DNA from: Tsuneonella deserti
Lineage (GTDB): Bacteria; Pseudomonadota; Alphaproteobacteria; Sphingomonadales; Sphingomonadaceae
Assembly (NCBI RefSeq): GCF_014644315.1
Contig: NZ_BMKL01000001.1
Coordinates: 631,001 to 695,000, forward strand
Length of the DNA: 64,000 nucleotides
Direction: 5' to 3'
Shown here: positions 35,201 to 43,545 of the stretch, piece after piece
Position numbering within the stretch: the first letter of the stretch is position 1
How the letters are laid out: each line of letters starts with the position of its first letter
The notes under the pieces: model-generated
Told to the model about the DNA's origin: nothing
The model's input: only the letters and a program-made list of their open reading frames with translations
Database searches by the model: none
Translations under genes and position numbers: made by a program

Positions 35201-35668
35201 ATGGCAAATCTGGATGAGATCGACCGCAAACTGCTCGCAGAGCTGCAAAGCGAAGGACGGGTCACGAATGTCGAACTGGCAAGCCGGGTCGGTCTGACCG
35301 CCCCGCCGTGCTTGCGGCGCGTCCGCAGCCTCGAGGAAGAGGGCGTGATTCGCGGGTACCATGCCGATCTCGATCCTTCGAAGCTCGGCTTCGCGATCAC
35401 CGTGTTCGCCATGGTGAGCCTCAAGAGCCAGGCCGAGTCCAGCCTGCGCGAATTCGAAGAGCATATGAAATCGCTCCCGGAAGTGCGGGAGTGCCACATG
35501 CTCAACGGCGAAATCGACTTCATCCTCAAGATCGTCAGTCCCGACCTGCAGAGCTTCCAGGAATTTCTTACCAGCAAGCTCACCCCCGCGCCCAACGTGG
35601 ACAGCGTGAAGACTTCTCTCACGATCCGCACCGCGAAGCACGAGCCCGGCGTACCGCTCGACCGGTAA
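35201..35668 (+). CDS. Lrp/AsnC family transcriptional regulator
   Basis: The protein has 155 residues: an N-terminal winged helix-turn-helix (IDRKLLAELQSEGRVTNVELASRVGL, spread over residues 7-32) and a C-terminal RAM/AsnC ligand-binding domain (about 65-140, with EVRECHMLNGEIDFILKI). Such regulators are octamers that sense amino acids. The first residues match Lrp rather than AsnC. The target is not shown by the sequence; its divergent neighbours (kinase-like gene and deacetylase) are candidates. It has its own promoter region of about 200 bp. Confidence 0.92.
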   Translation: MANLDEIDRKLLAELQSEGRVTNVELASRVGLTAPPCLRRVRSLEEEGVIRGYHADLDPSKLGFAITVFAMVSLKSQAESSLREFEEHMKSLPEVRECHMLNGEIDFILKIVSPDLQSFQEFLTSKLTPAPNVDSVKTSLTIRTAKHEPGVPLDR

Positions 35669-35701
35669 CTTGCCCGTTCGGGCTTATCTCTCTGGCCGCG
35701 C

Positions 35702-35727
35702 GGAACACACAGGTTCGCTCGGCGGTT
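35702..35727 (+). promoter_or_regulatory. candidate EcfG-type general stress promoter
   Basis: GGAAC at 35702-35706 followed by a 17-nt spacer and GGTT at 35724-35727 resembles the alphaproteobacterial EcfG consensus GGAAC-N16/17-CGTT with one mismatch. It is 36 nt before the start of a stress-type gene. Confidence 0.45.
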
Positions 35728-35763
35728 GCGATGTCATCAACCTCAACAGAGAGAGTCGCAAAT

Positions 35764-36279
35764 ATGCCAACCCATGCAATTTTCGATAGTCACGAACACG
35801 CCAACCGAGCGGTGGGCGACCTGCGCAACGCAGGCGTGCGTGACGATTCGATCTCGATGGTCGCGCACCACGGCCGCACGGTGACGACCACCGACGCTGA
35901 TGGCACCGTGACCGACGAGGATCACACCAACGTCGTGCGCGGCATTCTGGGTGGCGGTGCGCTGGGCGCCGGTCTGGGCGTGGCGGCACTGGCGATCCCC
36001 GGCGTGGGCCCGCTGGTAGCTGCCGGTGCGATCGCATCCGGCGCGGTCCCCGGCGCGATGGGCATCGGTGCGCTGGCTGGCGCTGCCCTCGGCTCGGTCA
36101 ACGAAGTCCTGAAGGACCACGGTGTCGATGACGAGGATGCCGAATACTACGGCCAGCGCATGAAGGACGGAGCCGTGTTCCTGTCGGTCGACGACGAGAA
36201 GTCCGGCTATGACCGGGATCGCACCCAGGAGGTGCTATACGGCGCGGGCGGTCACAATTCGCGCAATCCGCGCGTCTGA
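35764..36279 (+). CDS. YflT-like general stress protein with glycine-rich core
   Basis: The protein has 171 residues. An N-terminal alpha-beta segment (HAIFDSHEHANRAVGDLRNAG) is typical of the heat-induced stress protein YflT/GsiB-17M-like domain. A central glycine/alanine-rich hydrophobic stretch (about 65-118) could insert into a membrane, then a segment with DHGVDDEDAEYYGQRMKDG. The function is unknown. An EcfG-like promoter and a downstream terminator fit a monocistronic stress gene. Sphingomonadales often carry several such genes. Confidence 0.75.
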   Translation: MPTHAIFDSHEHANRAVGDLRNAGVRDDSISMVAHHGRTVTTTDADGTVTDEDHTNVVRGILGGGALGAGLGVAALAIPGVGPLVAAGAIASGAVPGAMGIGALAGAALGSVNEVLKDHGVDDEDAEYYGQRMKDGAVFLSVDDEKSGYDRDRTQEVLYGAGGHNSRNPRV

Positions 36280-36299
36280 CTTTCAAGCCAATGCGGGAG

Positions 36300-36332
36300 A
36301 AGGGGCGGGCCGGCGACGGCGCGCCCCTTTTT
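36300..36332 (+). terminator. intrinsic terminator
   Basis: An 8-bp stem AAGGGGCG/CGCCCCTT (36300-36307/36322-36329) followed by a run of Ts ends the stress gene 20 nt after its stop. Confidence 0.75.
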
Positions 36333-36339
36333 CGCGTGT

Positions 36340-37689
36340 TCAGGAAGGCCGCTCTCGCAAGTAATCCTCGAGCCACTTGATCGAGTAGTCCCCGCTCAGA
36401 ACGTCCGGTTGCTGGAGCAGTTCGCGGTGCAGAGGGAGGCTCGTCTTGACCCCCTCGACGACCATTTCCTCGAGCGCGCGGCGCAGCCGCATGATGCAGC
36501 GTTCGCGCGTGCTGCCATACACGATCAGCTTGGCGATCATCGAATCGTAGTAAGGCGGGATGCGATAGCCGGCGTAGAGCCCGCTATCGACCCGCACGTG
36601 CATGCCACCAGCCGCGTGATACGCCGTCACCTGCCCCGGGCTCGGCGCGAAATTATAAGGATCCTCGGCGTTGATGCGGCATTCGATCGCGTGCCCGTGG
36701 AAGTGGATGTCCTCCTGCGAGCAGGAAAGGTCCTTGCCGTCGGCGACGCGGATCTGCTCGCGCACCAGATCGATACCGGTGATCATCTCGGTCACCGGGT
36801 GCTCGACCTGCAGCCGGGTGTTCATCTCGATGAAATAGAACTCGCCGTTTTCCCACAGGAACTCGATGGTCCCCGCGCCGCGATAGCCCATGTCGGCCAT
36901 CGCTTTCGCGCAGATCCCGCCCATGCGCGCCCGCTCCTCCTCGGAGATAACGGGCGAGGGCGCTTCCTCGAGCACTTTCTGGTGCCGCCGCTGAAGCGAG
37001 CAATCGCGCTCGCCAAGGTGGATGGCGTTGCCTCGCCCATCGCCGAACACCTGGAATTCGATGTGGCGCGGGTTGCCAAGATACTTCTCGATGTAGACCG
37101 TGGCATCCCCGAACGCCGCCTTGGCCTCGTTTCCGGCCTGGCGCATCAGGGTTTCGAGCTGGTCGGGGCTCTCGCACACTTTCATGCCGCGCCCGCCGCC
37201 GCCCGACGCAGCCTTGATGATCACGGGATAACCGGTCTCGTCGGCAATCCGGCGCGCCTCTTCGAAATCGGAAACCGCGCCGTCGCTCCCCGGAACGAGC
37301 GGCAGGCCGAGCGCGCCGGCCGTGCGCTTTGCTTCGACCTTGTCGCCCATCGTGCGGATGTGTTCGGGCTTGGGACCGATCCAGGTGATGCCGTGCGCTT
37401 CGACGATCTCGGCGAACTGGGCATTCTCGCTGAGGAAGCCGTAGCCCGGGTGGATGGCGTCGGCATGGGCGATCTCGGCCGCGGAGATGATCGCGGCGAC
37501 GTTGAGATAGCTATCCGTCGCCGAAGGAGGGCCGATGCAGACCGCGTGATCGGCCAGGCGGACGTGCATCGCATCGGCATCGGCGGTCGAGTGGACCGCG
37601 ACGGTCTCGATGCCCATCTCGTGCGCCGCACGGTGGATGCGCAGCGCGATCTCGCCGCGGTTGGCGATCAGTATGCGGGAAATGCCCAT
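36340..37689 (-). CDS. accC: acetyl-CoA carboxylase, biotin carboxylase subunit
   Basis: The protein has 449 residues with ATP-grasp fold. [21 protein letters not shown] at the N-terminus (first 20 positions), GGGGRGMKV and the central HIEFQVFGD and [11 protein letters not shown] are characteristic. It carboxylates biotin on AccB using bicarbonate and ATP, the first half-reaction of fatty-acid synthesis. It follows accB by 7 bp in the aroQ-accB-accC order, common in alphaproteobacteria. Confidence 0.97.
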   Translation of the reverse strand: MGISRILIANRGEIALRIHRAAHEMGIETVAVHSTADADAMHVRLADHAVCIGPPSATDSYLNVAAIISAAEIAHADAIHPGYGFLSENAQFAEIVEAHGITWIGPKPEHIRTMGDKVEAKRTAGALGLPLVPGSDGAVSDFEEARRIADETGYPVIIKAASGGGGRGMKVCESPDQLETLMRQAGNEAKAAFGDATVYIEKYLGNPRHIEFQVFGDGRGNAIHLGERDCSLQRRHQKVLEEAPSPVISEEERARMGGICAKAMADMGYRGAGTIEFLWENGEFYFIEMNTRLQVEHPVTEMITGIDLVREQIRVADGKDLSCSQEDIHFHGHAIECRINAEDPYNFAPSPGQVTAYHAAGGMHVRVDSGLYAGYRIPPYYDSMIAKLIVYGSTRERCIMRLRRALEEMVVEGVKTSLPLHRELLQQPDVLSGDYSIKWLEDYLRERPS

Positions 37690-37696
37690 CGCTGGA

Positions 37697-38188
37697 TCAG
37701 CCGATCACGACCAGGGGCTGGTCGTATTCGACCGGCTGCGCGTTCTCGACGAGGATCGCCTTGATCGTGCCCGACTTGTCGGCGGCGATCGGGTTCATCA
37801 CCTTCATCGCCTCGACGATCAGCAGAGTATCGCCCTGCTTCACGCTGTCGCCGACCTTGACGAAGGGTTGGGCACCGGGCTCCGGTGTCAGGTATGCGGT
37901 CCCGACCATCGGCGACTTGAGCGCGCCGGCATGGTCCGCAGCGGGCGCTTCGGCCACCGGCGCGGCAGGCGCGGCGGGCGCGGGAGCCGCGGCGGGGGCG
38001 ACGGAGTGCACCGGCGCGTGAGCCATCGCAACCGCGCCGCCGCGCGCCACCCGCACCTTGCGGTCGCCGTCCTCGACCTCGATCTCGGTCAGCCCGGTTT
38101 CGGCGAGGAGCTCGGCGAGCTCGCGCACCAGCTTGGTATCGACGTTCATGCCGGAGCTACGCCCCGCAGCGCCCTTGGTTTCGGCCAT
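37697..38188 (-). CDS. accB: biotin carboxyl carrier protein of acetyl-CoA carboxylase
   Basis: The protein has 163 residues. An N-terminal helical region ([22 protein letters not shown]), an Ala/Pro-rich linker and a biotinyl domain with the biotin lysine in VEAMKVMNP are all present. It shuttles carboxybiotin between AccC and the AccAD carboxyltransferase. ATG 38188 was preferred over a TTG at 38239. It is co-transcribed with accC; aroQ precedes it by about 85 bp. Confidence 0.95.
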   Translation of the reverse strand: MAETKGAAGRSSGMNVDTKLVRELAELLAETGLTEIEVEDGDRKVRVARGGAVAMAHAPVHSVAPAAAPAPAAPAAPVAEAPAADHAGALKSPMVGTAYLTPEPGAQPFVKVGDSVKQGDTLLIVEAMKVMNPIAADKSGTIKAILVENAQPVEYDQPLVVIG

Positions 38189-38272
38189 TTCTACGCCTCT
38201 TATCGTGTCAGGCGGGTGCCTATGCGCGGGCTCGGCCAAGCTGGCAAGGGGCCGGTGCCGTAACGGCGATGG

Positions 38273-38707
38273 CTAGAGCGCCGCGGCCTTTTCCAGCGCG
38301 ACGACGTAGCTGCGCGGACCCAGCCCCTTGACCTCGTCCACCGCGCCCATCCCGACATAGGAAAGATGGCGGAACGGTTCGCGGGTCATCGGGTCGGACA
38401 GGTGCACCTCGATCACCGGCACCGAAATCGCCTTGATCGCATCGAGCAGCGCGATCGAAGTGTGGGTATACGCACCCGCGTTGAGCAGCACGGCCTTCGC
38501 GCCCTCGGCCTGCGCCTCGTGCAGCCAGTCGATCAGGTGTCCTTCGTGATTCGACTGGCGCACGTCCACCTCCAGCCCCAGCTCGCGCCCCCTGTTTTCC
38601 AGCATCCCGGCGATGTCGTCGAGAGTGGCGGAACCGTAAATCTCCGGCTCCCGCGTGCCCAGCAGATTAAGGTTGGGTCCGTTCAGGACATAGACGAGGT
38701 CGGTCAT
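38273..38707 (-). CDS. aroQ: 3-dehydroquinate dehydratase, type II
   Basis: The protein has 144 residues, the length of the dodecameric type II enzyme. GPNLNLLGTREPEIYG contains the catalytic Tyr and Arg; NAGAYTHTS and IEVHLSD are the other active-site loops. It dehydrates dehydroquinate in the shikimate pathway. It lies upstream of accB and accC and may share their transcript. A dispersed-element copy lies 66 nt upstream. Confidence 0.95.
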   Translation of the reverse strand: MTDLVYVLNGPNLNLLGTREPEIYGSATLDDIAGMLENRGRELGLEVDVRQSNHEGHLIDWLHEAQAEGAKAVLLNAGAYTHTSIALLDAIKAISVPVIEVHLSDPMTREPFRHLSYVGMGAVDEVKGLGPRSYVVALEKAAAL

Positions 38708-38773
38708 GGCCAGCCTTCTAAAGCGCGCTCGCCCCCGCGCAAGTTGTCAGCCTGCGCGGGAGAAAGCTGAACC

Positions 38774-38799
38774 GTGGACCGCATGGACCACGGTCCTGG
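38774..38799 (-). repeat. dispersed 26-bp element, copy C (upstream of aroQ)
   Basis: Read on the minus strand this is CCAGGACC followed by two GTGGTCCA-type units (the second is GCGGTCCA), with the same 9-bp period as copies A and B. It points at aroQ, whose ATG is 66 nt downstream. Confidence 0.6.
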
Positions 38800-38808
38800 C
38801 GAACGAGT

Positions 38809-39222
38809 TCAGGCCTCCACTCCCTTGATCTTTCCCCATTGGCGCGCGGCGGTGTAGCCCAGGTAGCCGGTGCCAAAGAGCGCGTAGAGTTCGTCGGGCA
38901 GCCCGCGCAGGTAGGCCGTCATCGCACTTGCGATCGCGCCCGCGGCGTCGGGCCGGAAAAGCGACAGCACGCCGATCGGCAGCGCCCACAGGATCATTGC
39001 GTACATTACGTACAGGAAACTGGGCCGGGCGCGGCTGGTCCACGGATCGGCTGAATTGGCCTCCGCCACGATTGCCGAGAGGCGCGCTTCGATCTGGCGA
39101 AGCTCCTGCGTTCCTTCCAGTTCGATCAGCGCGAGCTTTGCCTTGGCCCGGGCCTCCTTGTCAGGGATGACTTTGTCGATGATGGAAGTGACCGGGCCGA
39201 TGAGCACGTCGAGGATGGACAT
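38809..39222 (-). CDS. 3TM holin, gene-transfer-agent type
   Basis: The protein has 137 residues. It fits the family described as holin of 3TMs, for gene-transfer release (PF11351): an N-terminal amphipathic part with IGPVTSIIDKVIPD, charged helix EARAKAKLALIELEG, then hydrophobic segments (about 70-90, 93-105 and 115-128). Holins permeabilise the inner membrane during phage or gene transfer agent release. No endolysin or phage genes are near, so it is an orphan or a fragment of a dispersed GTA system. Confidence 0.75.
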   Translation of the reverse strand: MSILDVLIGPVTSIIDKVIPDKEARAKAKLALIELEGTQELRQIEARLSAIVAEANSADPWTSRARPSFLYVMYAMILWALPIGVLSLFRPDAAGAIASAMTAYLRGLPDELYALFGTGYLGYTAARQWGKIKGVEA

Positions 39223-39351
39223 GAGTAAACCTTTCTGGTGAGTCGCGAGGCCTAATTGCTAACCAGATCGGTTCATGTAGGAAAATGCTCTGGCACACCC
39301 GGTTACGTCCGCTGGTTTGACAGGGTTCGGCCGGCCCAGCAGGAAGCCGGC

Positions 39352-41112
39352 ATGAAGTGGCTTCTTTCCTGCATCATCCCAGCATCGCTGCTCGTCTCGT
39401 CACCCGCTCCGGGGGAGGATGCTGGGGCCAGCAGCGCCGACCGCGCGCTGCAGGAACTCTACAGCGAATACTGGAACTGGCAGGTCAGGGAATTCGGCTG
39501 GATCGAAAAGGCAGATGGATCGACCGACCAGGGGCCAACGATCGCGTCCGCAACGCCTGCCTCGCAGAAGGCGCGGGCCGACCGCGCAGCCGGGTTTCGC
39601 GACCGGCTTGCCCATATCGATGCTTCGGCGCTGTCGGAGGCGGAGAAGGTCAACGCAGCGGTTCTGCGGGCAGCGCTGACCGAGACGATCGAGGACGCGC
39701 GGTTTTCCGAATGGGAGATGCCGTTCGACAGCGATTCGAACTTCTGGACCTACTGGGATGCGCCCGGCGGCTTCCAGACGGTGCAGGAGTATGAGGACTA
39801 CATCGCCCGGATGCGCGCGCTGCCGCGCTACTTCGACGAGCAGATCGCCAACGCACGGTCTGGATTGAAGCGGGGGTTCAGCGTCCCCCGGGTCACTTTG
39901 ACCGGGCGCGATGCCAGCCTGGCGGCCTTTGTCGCCGGCGATCCAGAGTCCAGTCCCTTCTGGCGAGCCTTCGCGGAGATGCCGGCGCGGTTCACGGCCA
40001 CGGAAAAGGCGCGCCTGGCTGGCGAGGGCAGGGCGGCAATCGCGGGGTCGGTGACGCCGGCCTACGCCAGGCTGCTCGCTTTCCTGCGCGAGGAGTACAT
40101 TCCGAATTCCCGCACCACCCTGGCTGCCGAGGCGATGCCCGATGGCAAGGCGTACTATCGCCAGCAAATCCGCCAATACACCACGCTCGACCTGTCTCCG
40201 GACGAGGTGCACGCGATGGGCCTGGCCGAGGTGGCCCGCATCGAGAACGAGATGAAGAAGGTAATGGGCGAGGCGGGCTTCACAGGCACGATCGCCCAGT
40301 TCACCGAGAAGCTGCGCACCGATCCGCGCTTCATCGCCTCCAGGCCCGACGAGCTGATGGGTGTTTCGGCTTATGTCGCGAAGCGGGTCGACGGCAAGCT
40401 GGCCGATTACTTCGGCTTCCTTCCGCGCACCCGTTTCACCATCCGGCCCGTCGCGGACGCCATCGCGCCGTTCTACACCTCGGGCCGCGGCGGGCTCGAC
40501 GCCTGCCAGATGAACACCTACGATCTGCCTTCCCGTCCGCTGTACAACATCCCCGCGCTTACCCTCCACGAATGCGAGCCCGGCCACAGCTTCCAGATGG
40601 CCTTCCAGCTCGAGCAGGGCGAGCAGCCGAGGTTCCGGCGCAACATCTACTTTTCCGGCATGGGCGAGGGCTGGGGACTCTACAGCGAGTTCCTTGGCGA
40701 GGAGATGGGCATCTACCGCACGCCCGAGGAACGTTTCGGCAGGCTTTCCTACGAGATGTGGCGCGCGGCGCGGCTGGTGATCGACACCGGCATCCATCAT
40801 GGCGGATGGACGCGGGAACGGGCGGTGACCTATCTCGCCGACCGCACGGCGCTGTCGCGCCATGAGGTCGAGACCGAAGTCGACCGCTACATCTCGTGGC
40901 CCGGGCAGGCGCTCGCCTACAAGCTGGGGGAGATGACGATCAGGAAAATGCGCGCGAAAGCCGAACGCGCGCTTGGACCGAAATTCAATATCCGCAAGTT
41001 CCACGATGTCGTCCTAGCGCTCGGCTCGGTGCCCTTGCCCGAGCTGGAAGCGCGGATCGACCGCTTCATCTCCGAGGGAGGGCGCGGATTGCCCGGAGTG
41101 AACTACGATTGA
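39352..41112 (+). CDS. DUF885 family exported peptidase-like protein
   Basis: The protein has 586 residues. A signal peptide is likely (MKWLLSCIIPASLLVSSPAPG, first 20 of these). The C-terminal part contains a zinc-peptidase-like HECEPGHSFQ, followed by GMGEGWGLYSEFLGEEMG, the DUF885 (M32/M3-like) signature. It is predicted to be an exported metallopeptidase with unknown substrate. ATG 39352 begins the signal peptide. It is monocistronic and has no functional link to the curli locus downstream apart from adjacency. Confidence 0.88.
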   Translation: MKWLLSCIIPASLLVSSPAPGEDAGASSADRALQELYSEYWNWQVREFGWIEKADGSTDQGPTIASATPASQKARADRAAGFRDRLAHIDASALSEAEKVNAAVLRAALTETIEDARFSEWEMPFDSDSNFWTYWDAPGGFQTVQEYEDYIARMRALPRYFDEQIANARSGLKRGFSVPRVTLTGRDASLAAFVAGDPESSPFWRAFAEMPARFTATEKARLAGEGRAAIAGSVTPAYARLLAFLREEYIPNSRTTLAAEAMPDGKAYYRQQIRQYTTLDLSPDEVHAMGLAEVARIENEMKKVMGEAGFTGTIAQFTEKLRTDPRFIASRPDELMGVSAYVAKRVDGKLADYFGFLPRTRFTIRPVADAIAPFYTSGRGGLDACQMNTYDLPSRPLYNIPALTLHECEPGHSFQMAFQLEQGEQPRFRRNIYFSGMGEGWGLYSEFLGEEMGIYRTPEERFGRLSYEMWRAARLVIDTGIHHGGWTRERAVTYLADRTALSRHEVETEVDRYISWPGQALAYKLGEMTIRKMRAKAERALGPKFNIRKFHDVVLALGSVPLPELEARIDRFISEGGRGLPGVNYD

Positions 41113-41286
41113 TGGATGGAATTGAAACCTTGTCGCGTTTTTACATCCATTACTGAGGCAAATAGTTGAAAGGTAAGCCCAAGGGACTAAGTGGCCTCAA
41201 AAGAAGTCGATCCTCTCTGCGCATGAGAAGGAATCGGCCCGGCCTTCGGTTCGCTCTGGATATGATCGGCGCGCTCGTCGGTCCGA

Positions 41287-41907
41287 ATGTTGAATGGGGG
41301 TTGGGTTGCAGGGCGCAAGGGCACTCCGGGCGAATACGTCCCGCGGGACGGCTACGACGCAGAATTCGAAAGCATGTTGGGCTCGCTGGACGCGCGTCCC
41401 CGGATCGTGATCGATCGCGAGCGCCGTGTGCTGTGGCACAGCGAGAGCGCAGAGCGTCTTCTGACGCCCCCGGTGCCAGTTCGCCTGGATGGCGGCCGTT
41501 TGAGCGCGGATGCCGCGGCGTCTGCCGGCTTGTTGAGCGATTTCGTGCAAGGCATCGCAGATCATTGCGAGAGCCTGCTGATCCGGGGCGAAAACCGACG
41601 GCACTGGGCGATGATGGTGGCGTGGTGCGTGGCGGAATCGCGGGACGAGATATGCGTTCTGCTCAATCTTTCCGTGCCGCACCGCGGGGTGGAGGAAAGC
41701 GGCCTGTCGCGCGCCCTGCGGCTGACCGCGGCTGAGAGTCGTGTGCTCGACGAGTTCGCTCGCCTCTATACTCCCCGCGAAATCGCGGACCGGATGCAAG
41801 TATCATTGAGCACGGTGCGCAGTCACCTGAAACAGATCCACGCCAAGGCCGGGGTAGAGACGGCGGTCCAGCTGAGCCAATTGGTGCGCGGTTACTGCTC
41901 TTGTTAA
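41287..41907 (+). CDS. LuxR-type transcriptional regulator, putative curli activator
   Basis: The protein has 206 residues. An N-terminal PAS-like region (PRIVIDRERRVLWHS, about 37-51) is followed by a C-terminal LuxR/GerE helix-turn-helix (LTAAESRVLDEFARLYT, then PREIADRMQVSLSTVRSHL, about 140-190). It has no CsgD-type receiver domain. Its place directly before csgF, with an intergenic region full of CGTTA half-sites, suggests it controls the curli operon, like CsgD in E. coli by analogy only. An ATG was chosen at 41287; no strong upstream alternative is seen. Confidence 0.75.
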   Translation: MLNGGWVAGRKGTPGEYVPRDGYDAEFESMLGSLDARPRIVIDRERRVLWHSESAERLLTPPVPVRLDGGRLSADAAASAGLLSDFVQGIADHCESLLIRGENRRHWAMMVAWCVAESRDEICVLLNLSVPHRGVEESGLSRALRLTAAESRVLDEFARLYTPREIADRMQVSLSTVRSHLKQIHAKAGVETAVQLSQLVRGYCSC

Positions 41908-42050
41908 CGCGGAGAGCTCAATTGTCCCGTTAAGGGACGTGGAGTGGCCGGCGGGCATATCTTTCGATTCCTCCCCTGTGTTGGGGATGCGAATCACCGG
42001 TATCCAACGTAAGGTCCGTTAACTTCTGAAAAGCCAAAGCAGCTAACGGA
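41905..42050. promoter_or_regulatory. CGTTA half-sites upstream of csgF
   Basis: Four CGTTA/TAACG pentamers lie at 41905-41909, 41928-41932, 42017-42021 and 42044-42048. The last two form a 7-bp inverted repeat (TCCGTTA at 42015-42021 and TAACGGA at 42044-42050). They may be binding sites for the LuxR regulator, in the 190-bp gap before csgF. Confidence 0.4.
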
Positions 42051-42097
42051 TCAAAGGGATGGAGAGGGGCTAGGGCTCCTTTCCAAGGGGGTCTTTT

Positions 42098-42529
42098 ATG
42101 ACAATTCGTGCGCCTTCTGCGCTGATTCTTGGAAGCCTGGCTTGCCTTCTGGCCAGCCCGGCGGCTTCGCAGGACATTACTTACCAGCCGATCGATCCGA
42201 CTTTCGGGGGCAATCCGTTCAACTCGGCGCATCTGCTCGGCATCGCCAACGCGCAGAACGATTTCAAGGACCCGAAGGCGACCACGAACAGTTCGCAGGC
42301 TGACATTTTCGCCCGCCAGCTCCAGTCGCGGTTGCTGTCGGCGCTCTCTTCGCAGATCGTGGACGCCATCTTCGGCGACAACCCGCAGGAGCGCGGCACC
42401 ATCAGCTTCGGCGGCCAGACGATCGATTTCGTCCGCAGCCTGACCGAAGTCACCCTCACGATCACCGATGACGATACCGGCGAAGTGACCACGATCGTCG
42501 TTCCCACTTTCATCGATGTGGCGCCATAA
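42098..42529 (+). CDS. csgF: curli assembly factor CsgF
   Basis: The protein has 143 residues. A signal peptide (about 1-24, AAS cleavage) is followed by the CsgF mature region: DITYQPIDPTFGGNPFNS, LLGIANAQNDF, then a C-terminal tail. CsgF works at the cell surface with CsgG to anchor and nucleate curli. A good TTTTATG region precedes the start. It lies 5 bp before csgG, so the two are an operon. Confidence 0.85.
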   Translation: MTIRAPSALILGSLACLLASPAASQDITYQPIDPTFGGNPFNSAHLLGIANAQNDFKDPKATTNSSQADIFARQLQSRLLSALSSQIVDAIFGDNPQERGTISFGGQTIDFVRSLTEVTLTITDDDTGEVTTIVVPTFIDVAP

Positions 42530-42534
42530 GGACG

Positions 42535-43545
42535 ATGGCTCTCTCGATGACACCCAAACTGCTTCTTGCCGGGCTCTCCGCGCTCGCGCTGTCCGGCTGT
42601 GCCACCGTGACCAAGGATGGCCGCACGGCATTCCCGGAAACGCGGTCGAAGGCATTTTATCCCGATCGCACGCAGACGCAGACTCTGCTGGCCGCGCTGC
42701 CGGCGCCGGACCGGCCGGTTGCGGTCGCGGTGTACGGCTTCTCCGACCAGACCGGCCAGTTCAAGCCGAGCGAGACCGGCCAGACCCTGTCGCGCGCGGT
42801 GAGCCAGGGCGGGGCTTCGATCCTGGTCAAGGCACTCCAGGACGCAGGCAACCGCCAGTGGTTCACCATCGTCGAGCGCGAGGCGCTCAAGAACCTGCTG
42901 AATGAACGCCAGATCATTCGCGAGATGCGCGAACGCTATCTCGGCGAGCAGGGGGTGAATCCCCAAGCGCTCCCGGCGCTGCTGTTCGCTGGCGTGATCC
43001 TGGAAGGCGGGATCGTCGGCTATGACACGAACACCGTAACCGGCGGGGCGGGGGCGGCGTTCCTCGGCATCGGCGGGCGCACTGAATATCGCCAGGACAC
43101 AGTGACCGTGTACCTGCGCGCCGTGTCCGTGCGCACCGGAGAGGTGCTGACGACGGTGACCGCTTCCAAGACCATCGCCAGCCAGTCGCTTGGCGCCAAC
43201 GCCTTCAAGTTCGTGGCTTTCAAGGAACTGCTGCAGGCCGAGGCGGGGTACACCACCAACGAGCCTGACCAGGTCGCCTTGCAGCAGGCAATCGAGAAGG
43301 CGGTTTACGCCATGGTTCTCGAAGGAGCCGAGCTGAACCTGTGGAAGTTCGCCAATTCCGAAGCCGGCGCGCCGCTGCTGTCGCAGTACCGCGTGGAACG
43401 GGACGGCAAGATCGATGAAAGACGGATGGCCGAGGCGCTGCGCAATGCGCCGCCGATGGCTCCGCAAAAGATCAGGCGCACCGCCTCGGCGGACGAGCAG
43501 GCCGAGGAATCGGCGCTCGGCCACGGCAGCGGAGGGCGCATGTGA
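42535..43545 (+). CDS. csgG: curli secretion channel CsgG, with C-terminal extension
   Basis: The protein has 336 residues; E. coli CsgG is 277. The lipobox LSGCATV (Cys about 22) marks an outer-membrane lipoprotein. Conserved blocks are VAVAVYGFSDQTGQFKPS, WFTIVEREALKNLLNERQII, LLFAGVILEGGIVGYDTNT and YRQDTVTVYLRAVSVRTGEVL. CsgG forms a nonameric secretion pore for curlin subunits. A C-terminal tail of about 45 residues (from ERDGKIDERRM) is extra compared with E. coli. ATG 42547 is an alternative start. Confidence 0.92.
   Translation: MALSMTPKLLLAGLSALALSGCATVTKDGRTAFPETRSKAFYPDRTQTQTLLAALPAPDRPVAVAVYGFSDQTGQFKPSETGQTLSRAVSQGGASILVKALQDAGNRQWFTIVEREALKNLLNERQIIREMRERYLGEQGVNPQALPALLFAGVILEGGIVGYDTNTVTGGAGAAFLGIGGRTEYRQDTVTVYLRAVSVRTGEVLTTVTASKTIASQSLGANAFKFVAFKELLQAEAGYTTNEPDQVALQQAIEKAVYAMVLEGAELNLWKFANSEAGAPLLSQYRVERDGKIDERRMAEALRNAPPMAPQKIRRTASADEQAEESALGHGSGGRM

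Noticed and set aside
38809..39222. Prophage remnant around the holin gene
   Set aside because: No integrase, terminase, capsid, endolysin or attachment-site-like repeat within several kilobases; neighbours are core metabolic genes.
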